Below, piece by piece: positions 8,401 through 14,628 of a DNA stretch of 15,005 bases (positions within the stretch are counted from its first letter, which is position 1; the number at the start of each line of letters is the position of its first letter). A program made the position numbers and the translations under genes. Source of the stretch: Spirochaetia bacterium. Lineage in GTDB: Bacteria; Spirochaetota; Spirochaetia; Treponematales; Treponemataceae. The stretch is from NCBI GenBank assembly GCA_900770075.1, contig CAAGIZ010000219.1, positions 1-15,005 on the forward strand, given 5' to 3'. The notes below the pieces were generated by a model. It was given only the letters and a program-made list of their open reading frames with translations, was not told the origin of the DNA and searched no databases.

Positions 8401-11400
8401 TGAAACCCCAATTACTGCGGATGCAACACCAACCACTACCACTGGTTCAGAATTAAAATGGACAAAGGGTAGCAGCGACTTTACCTATAAACCTTCGAAC
8501 ACAGATGACGGCGAAAAAACTCTTTACATCTATATTAAGGATGCTGCCGGCGGAGTGTTCTACACAGGTAAGGATACCAGCAAAAAATTTACAGAACCTA
8601 AGGTGCAGATAAAGAGCGGCACTGCTGTTTCTAGCGATGAAGGATTTAAATACACCTCTGACGGAACTTCTCCTGTGGTGCAGGCTATTGAAATTGCTTA
8701 TTATAACGAAGAAACAGGAGAGTCTTCGGAATACGCATCCTTTACAGCCAACACTATTTTGGGTGGACTTGAGCGCAAATACGCAAAGTTTAAGGTAACT
8801 GCAACTGACAACAGCGGAATTGCCACAGGAACCTTGAAAGGTGTTTTGGAGGATTTGACTTTATTATTTACAAATACCGAAGGAAACACTTGGACTGCGG
8901 AGACAAACGCTTTGGATTTGTCCACCGTTACCCTTGCGGATGATAAGCTACTGGGCTATGTAAATGTTTCTGTTGTTGTAACGGACAACAGCGGACAGAC
9001 TGGCAATGCTTCTGCTGTATTTACACTGGACAACGAAGGACCTTCAACTTTCAGTGTAACTACACCTTCTGCGGGAACAATCAGTACTTCTGACGTTACC
9101 GTTTCGGGAATTGCTCAGGACGGAAGCGGTGCCGGAATTAAGAGCATTGAATTTGCGGTTCCTACCAAGGCACAGAAAGAGGCCGGCAATGTGGGAACGG
9201 CTGACGAAAACGGAGCGTCAAAAGTTGAAGAATGGACAGGCGTTATTTTCGGCGGCGACTTAAAAGAAGGGGCTACGGCAGGACTTTGGAGTTTTGTATT
9301 TGCCGACGGTTCAAACGGCGGACAGCTGACGCAGTTTACAGAGGTCTATGACAGCAACTCCAGTACTTCTTCCCTTGTAAAAGAAGGTTTTGTTTACACG
9401 ATACCTCTTTGGTTTAAGCTTACAGATACTCTTGGCAATGAAGCCGTTTATCAATATCAAGTTTCTTACAACCCTAACGCCAACTGGCCTTCTGCAACCG
9501 TGCTGACGCCTAAAAACGGTGCAATACTCGGAACAAATGCGGATTTTGCAGGAACGGCAAAGGATAACAACAACGTAAAAGTCGTTTACATTCAGTTTGA
9601 TTTGAATGGCGACGGAGTTTTTGATTCCACTGATAAAGACCTCTTTACGAATAAAAACAACGATGCACAAGTATACACTGCTTCGGAACTGAACTTTAAT
9701 ACGGCTGGTGCAATTAAGTCAGATGACACAGACTGGTGGGGCGTAAAAGTTTCTGGAGAAACCAGCTGGAATGGTTCCTTTAGTCTTCCAGAAACTGATT
9801 CGGAAACCAAAAACTGGCAGGTTCGTGCCTGTGCTGTTGATGATGAAAATATTGCAGGTCTTTGGTCTGATGGAAGTGCTACGAAAAAAGCCGGTTCCAG
9901 TTCTGTAAAATTCAGGGTAGATGATGCTGCTCCTAAGATTGGACTTACAACCCTCCATGTTTCTAATTCAAACGGCACAAAAGCATATTCTTCAGATATG
10001 TATGTTTCGTCAAAGTCTGCTGGAGAATGGAAGCTTGTAGTTTCTCTTGAAGATACTGATTCGGGAATCGATATCGATAAAACAACAATAACAGTAAGGC
10101 TCCCTTCAGGTTCTTCTGTGAACGTTACAGACTTTGAAAAAACGGAAATAGGCGATGTAACTTATGAAACTGTTACATACCACAACTACAAGATAGAAAT
10201 TCCGCTTAACCTTTCGTCTGAAGGAACTGTAACTTATACAATCCGCACCCAGGACAATTCCAAGGCGGCACTTTCTACATCTGCAAATTACTCATTCACT
10301 GTGGACAACACGGCTCCTAAGGTGGGCAAGGTTAGCTTTAACAGCGAAGAACTTGACATGCGCAAGCTGTACAATTCAAACAAAACAGCCGAAATCTCTT
10401 CTGATGTAGAGGACAGCATTTCCGGCATGGAAAGCCTTAACTTCTTCTTTGAACGTGGCGGAAAATACTATGTTCCTTTTGCCGGCGGTTCTGCGGGAAG
10501 CTGGAAGATGGTTTCTGCGGAAGGCAAAGATTTTGCTCTTGTAGACGGAATTCCTGCTGTTACTGCAAGCGGAAATGGTACGGCTAAGGGAAATACATTT
10601 ACAATCAGCAACACAACAAATACCGATTTTGTGCGTGCCGGAGGAATTGTAAAAATCGGCGGAAGCTATTACAACATCACTTCTGTAAGCGGAACTACCG
10701 TTACTTTTGACGGAACACTCGCTACGGATGTAACAGAAGCAATCTTCCCTTATGCCCTTTCTGTAAACTACAAGACAACAACATCTGAAAGCTCTGCTTG
10801 GTCAGATGGAACTTATTCTGTAGGAAATGATGACGGAGACGGACTTGTTGAGACTGTCACAAAATCGGGAGCAAAGTGGACTTGTACCGCAAGTTTATTA
10901 AGCGACTCAATTGCAGACGGAACTATTGTTCTTCATGCGGTTGCAATTGATGCGGCTGGAAACGTAAGCAGCGACGTAACAACACGAACGATGATTGCAA
11001 ACCACACACCGCGCCTTGCAAAAGTTCACCTGGCAACCGACCTTAACAACGACGGCACTTGCAGCGAAAACGAAACTGACTCTTTCAGTGCACTGGACGA
11101 AAACGGAAAGGAACAGGAAATTTCGACCCTTAAAACCGACATTTACGAGTTTAACGGAAAAATTCCTGCCAACACGAACGAAAGCGACAATGCTTACTTT
11201 AAGGTAACAGGCGACCTGTTTGTTGCACCGGAATTCGTAGGCGGTAAGAGCGGACAAGGAACTGTTTCTTATGATGCAATCCTTGGCTCACAGACTGCAC
11301 CGACCTGGAACAAAACTGGCAGCCTACACGGAACCCTTGCAGACAGCACAACCAGCATGACAGGGGCTCCTTCGATAACGGCAGGTGAAGGAAACGTGCT

Positions 11401-14329
11401 CAGGTATCTTAAATTTGCTAAAGCTGACATGACTTCAAACTTCAACAGTGAGGACGAGGTTGCAACCATTGCCCTTTCTCTGTGGGACAGTGCTGCGGTT
11501 TACGGCTTTGTAACTGAAAACGGATTGTACAAAACAGGTTCTGCTGTAGCCGAAGGCACTGCAAGCAAACTGAATGCAGGAACCCTGTACGAAAGTTTTG
11601 GTTACCAGTGGACTGTGACCAACATCCCGGTTTACTTTGACATAACCGACGATGTACCGCCAATCGGAACTATTACGCCGTTCTACTGGAATTCCAGTAC
11701 AGACAACTCTCTGTATGAAAACTCAAAGGAAAAAGGACACATCGAGTTTACAGAAACTCCTGACGTTTCGGGAGCGGTGGTATTCCGTGGAAAGGTTTAC
11801 GATGACCAGATTTTAAAATCTCTGGCTTTTGCCTTTGACAGTGAAAAAACTGCTTCTTCAACTTATACGGCAGGAACCGGAAACTGGTCTTCTGCAGGAA
11901 CTTTGGCTGATGACGGCTATGAATTTACTGTAAAAGATGTTTCTATTGGTCAGGAAGGACACTCTGCTGAATGGACTTTAACCGTGGACAGCGCAAAACT
12001 CCTGGCAAACGGTGCACGTACGCTTACCGTAACGGCAACTCAGGCAAAAACCGCTTCCAAGTCAGCCAACACTTCTACGCCGGGTGACACGCAGACAACA
12101 GTCGAAGCAGAAACCGGATATTACGCAATGAAGGTTGTGCCTTACATTACGGGAATTGCCCGTTCCGGAACAACAAACCGTTCAAGGTTCGGACGCTATG
12201 CCGTAGAAGAAGGGGAAACAATAACTGTAAGCGGCTTTAACTTTGGAGCAATCAACGAAAAGACTGAAGGCTACACTGTAAAAGTTGGAGAGAATGCCCC
12301 TGAAAAATACACAACCAAAGACGGCAAAGACAGTTCTGCTGCAAGCGGGGCAACAAGCTTTGAGATGACAGTACCGTCAAAATCCGGCGGAGTAGTCGTA
12401 ACAAGCGGCGGAATAAGCTCTACAAACAACACCAACGACAACGACGGACACGGAACAGCCACAGCAGGAACCACAAACTCCTACAGGCTCAACTACTACA
12501 ACCGGGAAGCAGAAGCAGAAAAGGCCCTTACCACCGACTACACCGACGACCGCTACCTGAGCGTATGGGCACTGGGCAACTACTTTAACGGCACCGATGG
12601 CGGCGTAGAACTGCAAAAACCAGTAATGACCGCCGACAAGAAAGGAAATTTGTACGCGTCGTGGGTAGCACAGAGCAACAGCAATGTAATGTTCAGTTAC
12701 GGCGTGGCACAGAATACAACTCCTATTTTCCGCTGTTACGACCAGCCTGCAATTTATACAGGCATTAGTTTCGATACAAAAGGAACAAGCGGCGGAGCAA
12801 ACGTTGCGTTTATACCGGAACACCAGGGAAGTGGAGGCTCATTCTCTAAATATGCGATGTCCAGCAGTCAGATTGTTGGAGGTGCAGGAACAATCCAGAT
12901 TACATCTAGCGATATAAGCAGCAAAAAACAGTATTCTGGAATTCAAGTAAATGTTACTGGAAATCCTTTCAACTCTTTGGATGGTTCGTTAAATGGAACT
13001 AATACTGGTAAGAATGCGACAAGCTATTACAATCTTGCAAACTACGATATGAACAGGCGGTTAGGTTCTTTTGAAAATCCTAAGTCTGCAAGGTTTGGAA
13101 ATGTTTTGCATAATATTTGGTATGACAATGTTACGGAAGGTTTAAAATATTCCGTTGTTAATACTTCTGATGCAAGATTTAATAAAGAAACCGCTGGCGG
13201 TATTGTGGGTTGGGTTGTTCTTGATGGAGGTTTTACTGGTCAGGACAGATACTATAATTATTCAACAACTGCTGGTAGTTATAATAATAATCTTTATACA
13301 AGTGCAGGAAATCAGCATCCGTCTCCAACAAATGCAAATACAAATGTGGCATCTTATTCTGATGTAATATTTGCAAGCGGAACTGCTTCTTCTGGAGCTA
13401 CCAGCATAACCTTTACGGCAACTGTAGCAAAAGCACCGGCTGTTGGTGATACTGTCGCATTATTAAATAATACAACGGGAAGTTATGCAATTACGATAAA
13501 GACCATTACTTCCATAAACAATTCTACTTCAGGTTCCAGCCAGTCTTATACAATTGGTTGGGATGGTGGTGTAACACATGCCGTTAATGGCTTGACCATT
13601 TATCAGGGTAACATGAACGTAGTCGGCGGTTCTGCAACAAGCAACTTCTCTGGCTTCTCTCCGACAGGGCAGTCTTCTTCTGCGGGGCTTTCTGCCGACA
13701 TCGATGTTACTTCTGCCGGCTTGCCTGTTGTTGCCTACTATGATGCGGCAAATTCAAAACTCAAGGTGGCTTATGCTTCTGTTGCTGAGCCGAAACTTGC
13801 TGCAAACTGGAGCCGGGTAGACACTGGTTTAACCTGTTCCGGCGAAGTAAGCATGAGGGTAGACAGCAATGGCGGCATCCACATTATGTTCAAGGACAAA
13901 AAAGGCCAGATGTGCTATGCCTATGCTGCTTCAACTTCTGACCTTGGCAGCATGAAAGCAGAAGTTATCGACACCAACGGTACCCTTGCATACGGTTCCA
14001 TTTCTGTAATCGAAAACGGAACAACTGTTGTGCCGACAGTAACATACCTTAACGTAGCAAACACCGAAGACTGTATCAAATACGCATACAGGACAGCTGC
14101 CGCAGGCACTGCCGGAGAATGGGATTATCTTATAGTTCCTTCAAAAGGAAGCGGCCACTTCGCCAAGGCAGAAAACAAAATCAGTCTGGAATCTAAAAAG
14201 AAAGACTGGACAAGCGAAGATACCACAGTTCTTACAAACGGCGGTAGAGCAGCAAGTCCTGCAACAGTAGATTCTGTAATCGGCTTTAACTCCAAGCAGT
14301 TTGAAACCGCATACTTAAAGAGCGAGTAA
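2300..14329 (+). CDS. Giant Ig-repeat lipoprotein with C-terminal propeller-like region
   Basis: A 4,009-residue predicted protein in one unbroken 12-kb frame. The start at ATG 2300 is set by the preceding GTGAGGTG. Residues 1-39 are a lipoprotein signal peptide: basic segment around R17-R21, hydrophobic core 22-38, lipobox L-F-A-G-C with lipidated Cys40. From about residue 48 to 3,278 come roughly 20 Ig-like beta-sandwich modules, mostly 90-140 residues each, whose junctions read like (I/V)-D-(N/S/T)-T-(A/K)-P at residues 165, 691, 1719, 1860 and 2668. Most end with DG...A.D..GN. Residues ~3,279-3,390 resemble an IPT/TIG domain (T-V-S-G-F-N-F-G). Residues ~3,417-4,009 contain repeated short strands such as L-P-V-V-A-Y-Y and G-G-I-H-I-M-F followed by K-V-A-Y-A-like strands, suggesting a sialidase-like beta-propeller. 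Inferred role: lipid-anchored rod with a distal binding head, exported by Sec and Lsp. No catalytic residues were identified. An adhesin is likelier than an enzyme, but this is unproven. Confidence 0.93.
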   Translation: MREFIFNPNRSAENFLRGKARFLTVALTATLVFAGLFAGCKVGLGDSVDTEAPAVGILYPDPKTNAIIRDEFVLYGSCQDDKQITAVKVTLINIDSGETVLSDAPAVVDSDQKHWRINLNSYSEENKYNGWQFADGKYTVTVRAYDGSHDSSSDEKSSASSSFEIDNTAPVFVIKNPGVLKTENSSPSAYGSIFTVEGTISELHSVSSMEVTVYNEAGECVSESSYNGETLKAFVEEDIEIAGGTSVIIAQSGSADGRYGKIYGDASGTQKYTCSVKLTDNSKKYVTPPETSDNRTAEEVAQDESGNSTYNVYLYDDVYDSLLSQKNEGSKKLSAGDLKNIINGTFGDAEAKNILLGAEKNTGSDGDASKRLYFSLNPEANPTYNVNGFEYSFDKTDSLQQASAGNAVSITVSQGLDQTQIDLDGSEKSSSTVKVWMKEYSDRPLDEGDVKEELTGTLAPKVKAQEDDASVGFVEYLRATEGSPVTEFGGWKLIFDYGQNNSGESSVSTKTFSVTLPAGSIALNKYYLLAVTGRDIDNVEFSQNTIYGFEGNEAGVPPTLSIEDVYADEAKTVKNLKPSSDFEFKGKATLKSSSLYTSEFMVKLTVTDQDSDKVIDTVTQTVTRSALDKGWTETAALKFSDKENWTFKPDLLGDESIKVGKEDGKSYLYTLEVWGKASSGHESSSTLNVQIDSTKPKVEITSITPTVEEYNETKGPFVNGKIYVKGTVEETNLENVEIEVLVGGVVVKNEPLGKKYSINYDIDTTKLTDNSSLEVKLIAVDKVGNRNVASSVGDYADLKIDQSTDKPLVTLNNASEKITDKNSVNVNNNLFGTVSNNKLNFSVSDDDVIDTVKIEVTLEGSDTPIEKPETVNKSTCTISYELPKTEGVYKVKITAVDKNGTENDGYAGNAENAGNAAQNYFWVAVSAGAPEIELETVPEFLKTDFIISGTVSNKISKVTAEVKSAKNNGSEIYDDLKELSDKLLLTQADGSQDWTCSLKPGETLDDAAYELLFTAKDTYGQTSSKTVKFSIDNGKPELKITQYGSNTYTEGDVSFYLIPSNEYTIKGTATDSVTDVETVLFKVGDLAEKEEISVENGWSTATLSTSGNWTALITSDIFTATALITSDIFTATALDTKDGTKGFTFNIVAIDGAGNVSEVNKDILLYPDSDAPKISNLNSTITEFNISNKGVEIFIISADITEAGGIDKKSIQVLKDNKPIEVNPTLNGLQSSKISFKVNPVEHIVNGTNTFTLKLKDLAGNEASETLTIKSDLEAPVASINGVSPIVAVDGKDNCVNGKVTVSGIVSDTSSLAGDLNIGVFKNGTEDVSATEELINLVDSCTDLTGTYKNWKFELYTSKLEDNTDYTIKVSVKDSAGNTSAESTQSIHINQSTDQPVITLSNADVGIQSLAAIKDGSKNIFGTSSNNVLKGTITDDDGIQTVKVTVTAENGTVIDSGDSPISVGGKTSYTLNYPLPDTEGGYTVEITVEDTKGETDSATNKTTFVVAVDNGAPELKISTSNGGYYNGSTTPVVVSGKVTDGSAVTLTAKYDGDGTNSASGNVQVGEGGSITDSVNISSIADNTETGYTVTYTAKDRWGQASTAVFKYYKDSVSPSFNVEKSKVAGVSDADVVGKYFKNETLSVETVFDEAGSGVETIYFVLDGNEEAKTTATPTNSGGKATVKTSISGFTEDNLGHSLRIWAVDKAGNKSAEKVYNIKVDSTAPDLSSEFYTFDGEHFETASGNVLSNKTKAITVYGTVSDSASGVGEFSSVTITNGGNKNDITESATFSYSTDELPATATKNEIAALSFGGYDSISDKTLIKSWKMVISGENIVEGSVSIASKDTAGNISTQKVFTFEVDTTAPEVQFVTPTVSAHESSSSLNGTATITGKITEKKTPKSLEFYYSKTESENLSDYTKLGEAVTDASAIYTWSKEIDFNDISKAAETDSGQADIYLLVAATDLAENKNYTDGSITNSDGFVKIPVDLNGDVPTVRITNLSIKDGKNWLVGGENATIEGTLSDDDGAIEEFIISETPITADATPTTTTGSELKWTKGSSDFTYKPSNTDDGEKTLYIYIKDAAGGVFYTGKDTSKKFTEPKVQIKSGTAVSSDEGFKYTSDGTSPVVQAIEIAYYNEETGESSEYASFTANTILGGLERKYAKFKVTATDNSGIATGTLKGVLEDLTLLFTNTEGNTWTAETNALDLSTVTLADDKLLGYVNVSVVVTDNSGQTGNASAVFTLDNEGPSTFSVTTPSAGTISTSDVTVSGIAQDGSGAGIKSIEFAVPTKAQKEAGNVGTADENGASKVEEWTGVIFGGDLKEGATAGLWSFVFADGSNGGQLTQFTEVYDSNSSTSSLVKEGFVYTIPLWFKLTDTLGNEAVYQYQVSYNPNANWPSATVLTPKNGAILGTNADFAGTAKDNNNVKVVYIQFDLNGDGVFDSTDKDLFTNKNNDAQVYTASELNFNTAGAIKSDDTDWWGVKVSGETSWNGSFSLPETDSETKNWQVRACAVDDENIAGLWSDGSATKKAGSSSVKFRVDDAAPKIGLTTLHVSNSNGTKAYSSDMYVSSKSAGEWKLVVSLEDTDSGIDIDKTTITVRLPSGSSVNVTDFEKTEIGDVTYETVTYHNYKIEIPLNLSSEGTVTYTIRTQDNSKAALSTSANYSFTVDNTAPKVGKVSFNSEELDMRKLYNSNKTAEISSDVEDSISGMESLNFFFERGGKYYVPFAGGSAGSWKMVSAEGKDFALVDGIPAVTASGNGTAKGNTFTISNTTNTDFVRAGGIVKIGGSYYNITSVSGTTVTFDGTLATDVTEAIFPYALSVNYKTTTSESSAWSDGTYSVGNDDGDGLVETVTKSGAKWTCTASLLSDSIADGTIVLHAVAIDAAGNVSSDVTTRTMIANHTPRLAKVHLATDLNNDGTCSENETDSFSALDENGKEQEISTLKTDIYEFNGKIPANTNESDNAYFKVTGDLFVAPEFVGGKSGQGTVSYDAILGSQTAPTWNKTGSLHGTLADSTTSMTGAPSITAGEGNVLRYLKFAKADMTSNFNSEDEVATIALSLWDSAAVYGFVTENGLYKTGSAVAEGTASKLNAGTLYESFGYQWTVTNIPVYFDITDDVPPIGTITPFYWNSSTDNSLYENSKEKGHIEFTETPDVSGAVVFRGKVYDDQILKSLAFAFDSEKTASSTYTAGTGNWSSAGTLADDGYEFTVKDVSIGQEGHSAEWTLTVDSAKLLANGARTLTVTATQAKTASKSANTSTPGDTQTTVEAETGYYAMKVVPYITGIARSGTTNRSRFGRYAVEEGETITVSGFNFGAINEKTEGYTVKVGENAPEKYTTKDGKDSSAASGATSFEMTVPSKSGGVVVTSGGISSTNNTNDNDGHGTATAGTTNSYRLNYYNREAEAEKALTTDYTDDRYLSVWALGNYFNGTDGGVELQKPVMTADKKGNLYASWVAQSNSNVMFSYGVAQNTTPIFRCYDQPAIYTGISFDTKGTSGGANVAFIPEHQGSGGSFSKYAMSSSQIVGGAGTIQITSSDISSKKQYSGIQVNVTGNPFNSLDGSLNGTNTGKNATSYYNLANYDMNRRLGSFENPKSARFGNVLHNIWYDNVTEGLKYSVVNTSDARFNKETAGGIVGWVVLDGGFTGQDRYYNYSTTAGSYNNNLYTSAGNQHPSPTNANTNVASYSDVIFASGTASSGATSITFTATVAKAPAVGDTVALLNNTTGSYAITIKTITSINNSTSGSSQSYTIGWDGGVTHAVNGLTIYQGNMNVVGGSATSNFSGFSPTGQSSSAGLSADIDVTSAGLPVVAYYDAANSKLKVAYASVAEPKLAANWSRVDTGLTCSGEVSMRVDSNGGIHIMFKDKKGQMCYAYAASTSDLGSMKAEVIDTNGTLAYGSISVIENGTTVVPTVTYLNVANTEDCIKYAYRTAAAGTAGEWDYLIVPSKGSGHFAKAENKISLESKKKDWTSEDTTVLTNGGRAASPATVDSVIGFNSKQFETAYLKSE
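4370..5389 (+). repeat. Three-module Ig block, copy 1 (coding)
   Basis: Residues ~691-1030 of the giant protein: an Ig module with an F-V-N-G-K-I-Y-V-K-G-T-V motif, a second beginning I-D-Q-S-T-D-K-P-L-V-T-L and containing F-G-T-V-S-N-N-K-L and D-D-D-V-I-D-T-V-K, and a third beginning A-G-A-P-E-I-E-L. The same order recurs in copy 2 (6110-7123), indicating duplication of a multi-domain block. Confidence 0.7.
5016..5051 (+). repeat. 18-bp tandem repeat, two copies (coding)
   Basis: ATGCAGGAAATGCTG is repeated with an 18-bp period (starts at 5016 and 5034), encoding A-G-N-A-E-N-A-G-N-A-A. It sits in a loop after a K-I-T-A-V-D-K-N-G strand, so it probably lengthens a linker or loop without disturbing the fold. 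Confidence 0.8.
5627..5701 (+). repeat. Exact 33-bp tandem duplication (coding, in frame)
   Basis: The 33 bases at 5630-5662 are repeated identically at 5663-5695, with flanking identity extending to 5627 and 5701 (about 2.3 units). It duplicates 11 residues (A-L-I-T-S-D-I-F-T-A-T). The perfect identity implies a recent slippage or duplication event. The unit is a multiple of three, so copy-number changes keep the frame. Confidence 0.95.
6110..7123 (+). repeat. Three-module Ig block, copy 2 (coding)
   Basis: Residues ~1271-1608 mirror copy 1 module by module: C-V-N-G-K-V-T-V-S-G-I-V, then I-N-Q-S-T-D-Q-P-V-I-T-L with F-G-T-S-S-N-N-V-L and D-D-D-G-I-Q-T-V-K, then N-G-A-P-E-L-K-I. Module lengths are about 118, 119 and 101 residues against 109, 125 and 106 in copy 1. 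The copies are diverged, so the duplication is old or the modules have been reshuffled. Confidence 0.7.
10565..10763 (+). repeat. Small inserted beta-domain, copy 1 (coding)
   Basis: Residues ~2756-2821 of the giant protein start A-S-G-N-G-T-A-K-G-N-T-F-T-I and continue with G-G-I-V-K-I-G-G-S-Y-Y-N-I and S-V-S-G-T-T-V-T-F-D-G. The segment interrupts an otherwise normal Ig module that resumes afterwards and finishes with A-I-D-A-A-G-N. A similar segment appears at 13373-13608. Confidence 0.5.
13373..13608 (+). repeat. Small inserted beta-domain, copy 2 (coding)
   Basis: Residues ~3692-3769 start A-S-G-T-A-S-S-G-A-T-S-I-T-F and continue with V-G-D-T-V-A-L, Y-A-I-T-I-K-T-I-T-S-I and G-W-D-G. 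Strand order resembles copy 1 at 10565-10763, and both begin at the DNA word GCAAGCGGAA. Here it interrupts the propeller-like region. Confidence 0.45.
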
Positions 14330-14338
14330 CAGCAGTTA

Positions 14339-14368
14339 CGAAAAACTCGTCTTTGCAGTTTTTTTTCG
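14339..14368 (+). terminator. AT-rich hairpin with T-run just after the giant gene
   Basis: AAAAACT (14341-14347) pairs with AGTTTTT (14357-14363) around a 9-base loop. The run of eight T (14359-14366) overlaps the right arm, and CG bases at 14339-14340 and 14367-14368 can close the stem with a bulge. It lies 10-40 bases after the stop codon. It is weaker than the next hairpin, and the two may act as a tandem terminator. Confidence 0.45.
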
Positions 14369-14384
14369 AGGGTAATTACAGTGT

Positions 14385-14425
14385 AAGTCCCGGCAGTTTA
14401 ACGAAAGATGCCGGGGCTTTTTTTT
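14385..14425 (+). terminator. Strong rho-independent terminator of the giant lipoprotein gene
   Basis: AAGTCCCGGCA (14385-14395) pairs with TGCCGGGGCTT (14409-14419) with a single T-G wobble and a 13-base loop, followed by a T-run ending at 14425. An 11-pair GC-rich stem plus eight T is a textbook intrinsic terminator. Confidence 0.88.
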
Positions 14426-14426
14426 C

Positions 14427-14435
14427 GGGGGGGGG
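14427..14435. repeat. G9 homopolymer tract
   Basis: Nine G residues follow C14426 directly after the terminator T-run. Homopolymeric G tracts of this length are slippage-prone, and in Treponema some control phase-variable expression when placed in promoters. No promoter or gene start follows here on the plus strand, so a regulatory role is not supported. Confidence 0.9.
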
Positions 14436-14471
14436 ATGGCGCCGGATGGGAGAGGCCGCGGTTGCGGGTGC

Positions 14472-14513
14472 GGAGCACCGGAGGCGCGCAAGACGCCGTA
14501 GCCTCGGACAGCC
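14472..14513. repeat. Second copy of a dispersed intergenic repeat
   Basis: GGAGCACCGGAGGCG (14472-14486), then CAAGACGC and CGGACAGCC (14505-14513), in the same order and orientation as 2085-2169. The earlier copy has two extra bases in the first element and a ~40-base hairpin insert. Confidence 0.6.
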
Positions 14514-14533
14514 GCGAGACGGTGGATGTGCGC
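14514..14533. repeat. 20-bp direct repeat, copy 1
   Basis: GCGAGACGGTGGATGTGCGC occurs here and again, identically, at 14579-14598. The two copies start 65 bases apart and enclose a 45-base AT-richer segment (14534-14578). Confidence 0.9.
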
Positions 14534-14578
14534 AAACTGGCTTTATAAAAAGTTCGCGGAAGCGCAATTTTATGGAAT

Positions 14579-14598
14579 GCGAGACGGTGGATGTGCGC
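14579..14598. repeat. 20-bp direct repeat, copy 2
   Basis: Identical to 14514-14533. In this copy GGATGTG (14589-14595) can also pair with CACATCC (14611-14617), forming a weak hairpin just past the stop codon of the leftward gene that might act in its transcript end. Confidence 0.9.
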
Positions 14599-14628
14599 CC
14601 ATGAACTAAACACATCCTGCACCTTGTG

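Larger units (their letters stand above)
14426..14628. other. GC-rich repeat-bearing gap between convergent genes, no credible gene
   Basis: This holds a G9 tract (14427-14435), a GGTGC/GCACC hairpin (14468-14479), elements shared with the gap before the giant gene, and a 20-bp direct repeat. Open frames here on both strands (for example plus 14353-14604 and minus 14376-14639) translate into Arg/Pro-rich sequence without family features and run through the terminators, so none is called. Confidence 0.7.
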
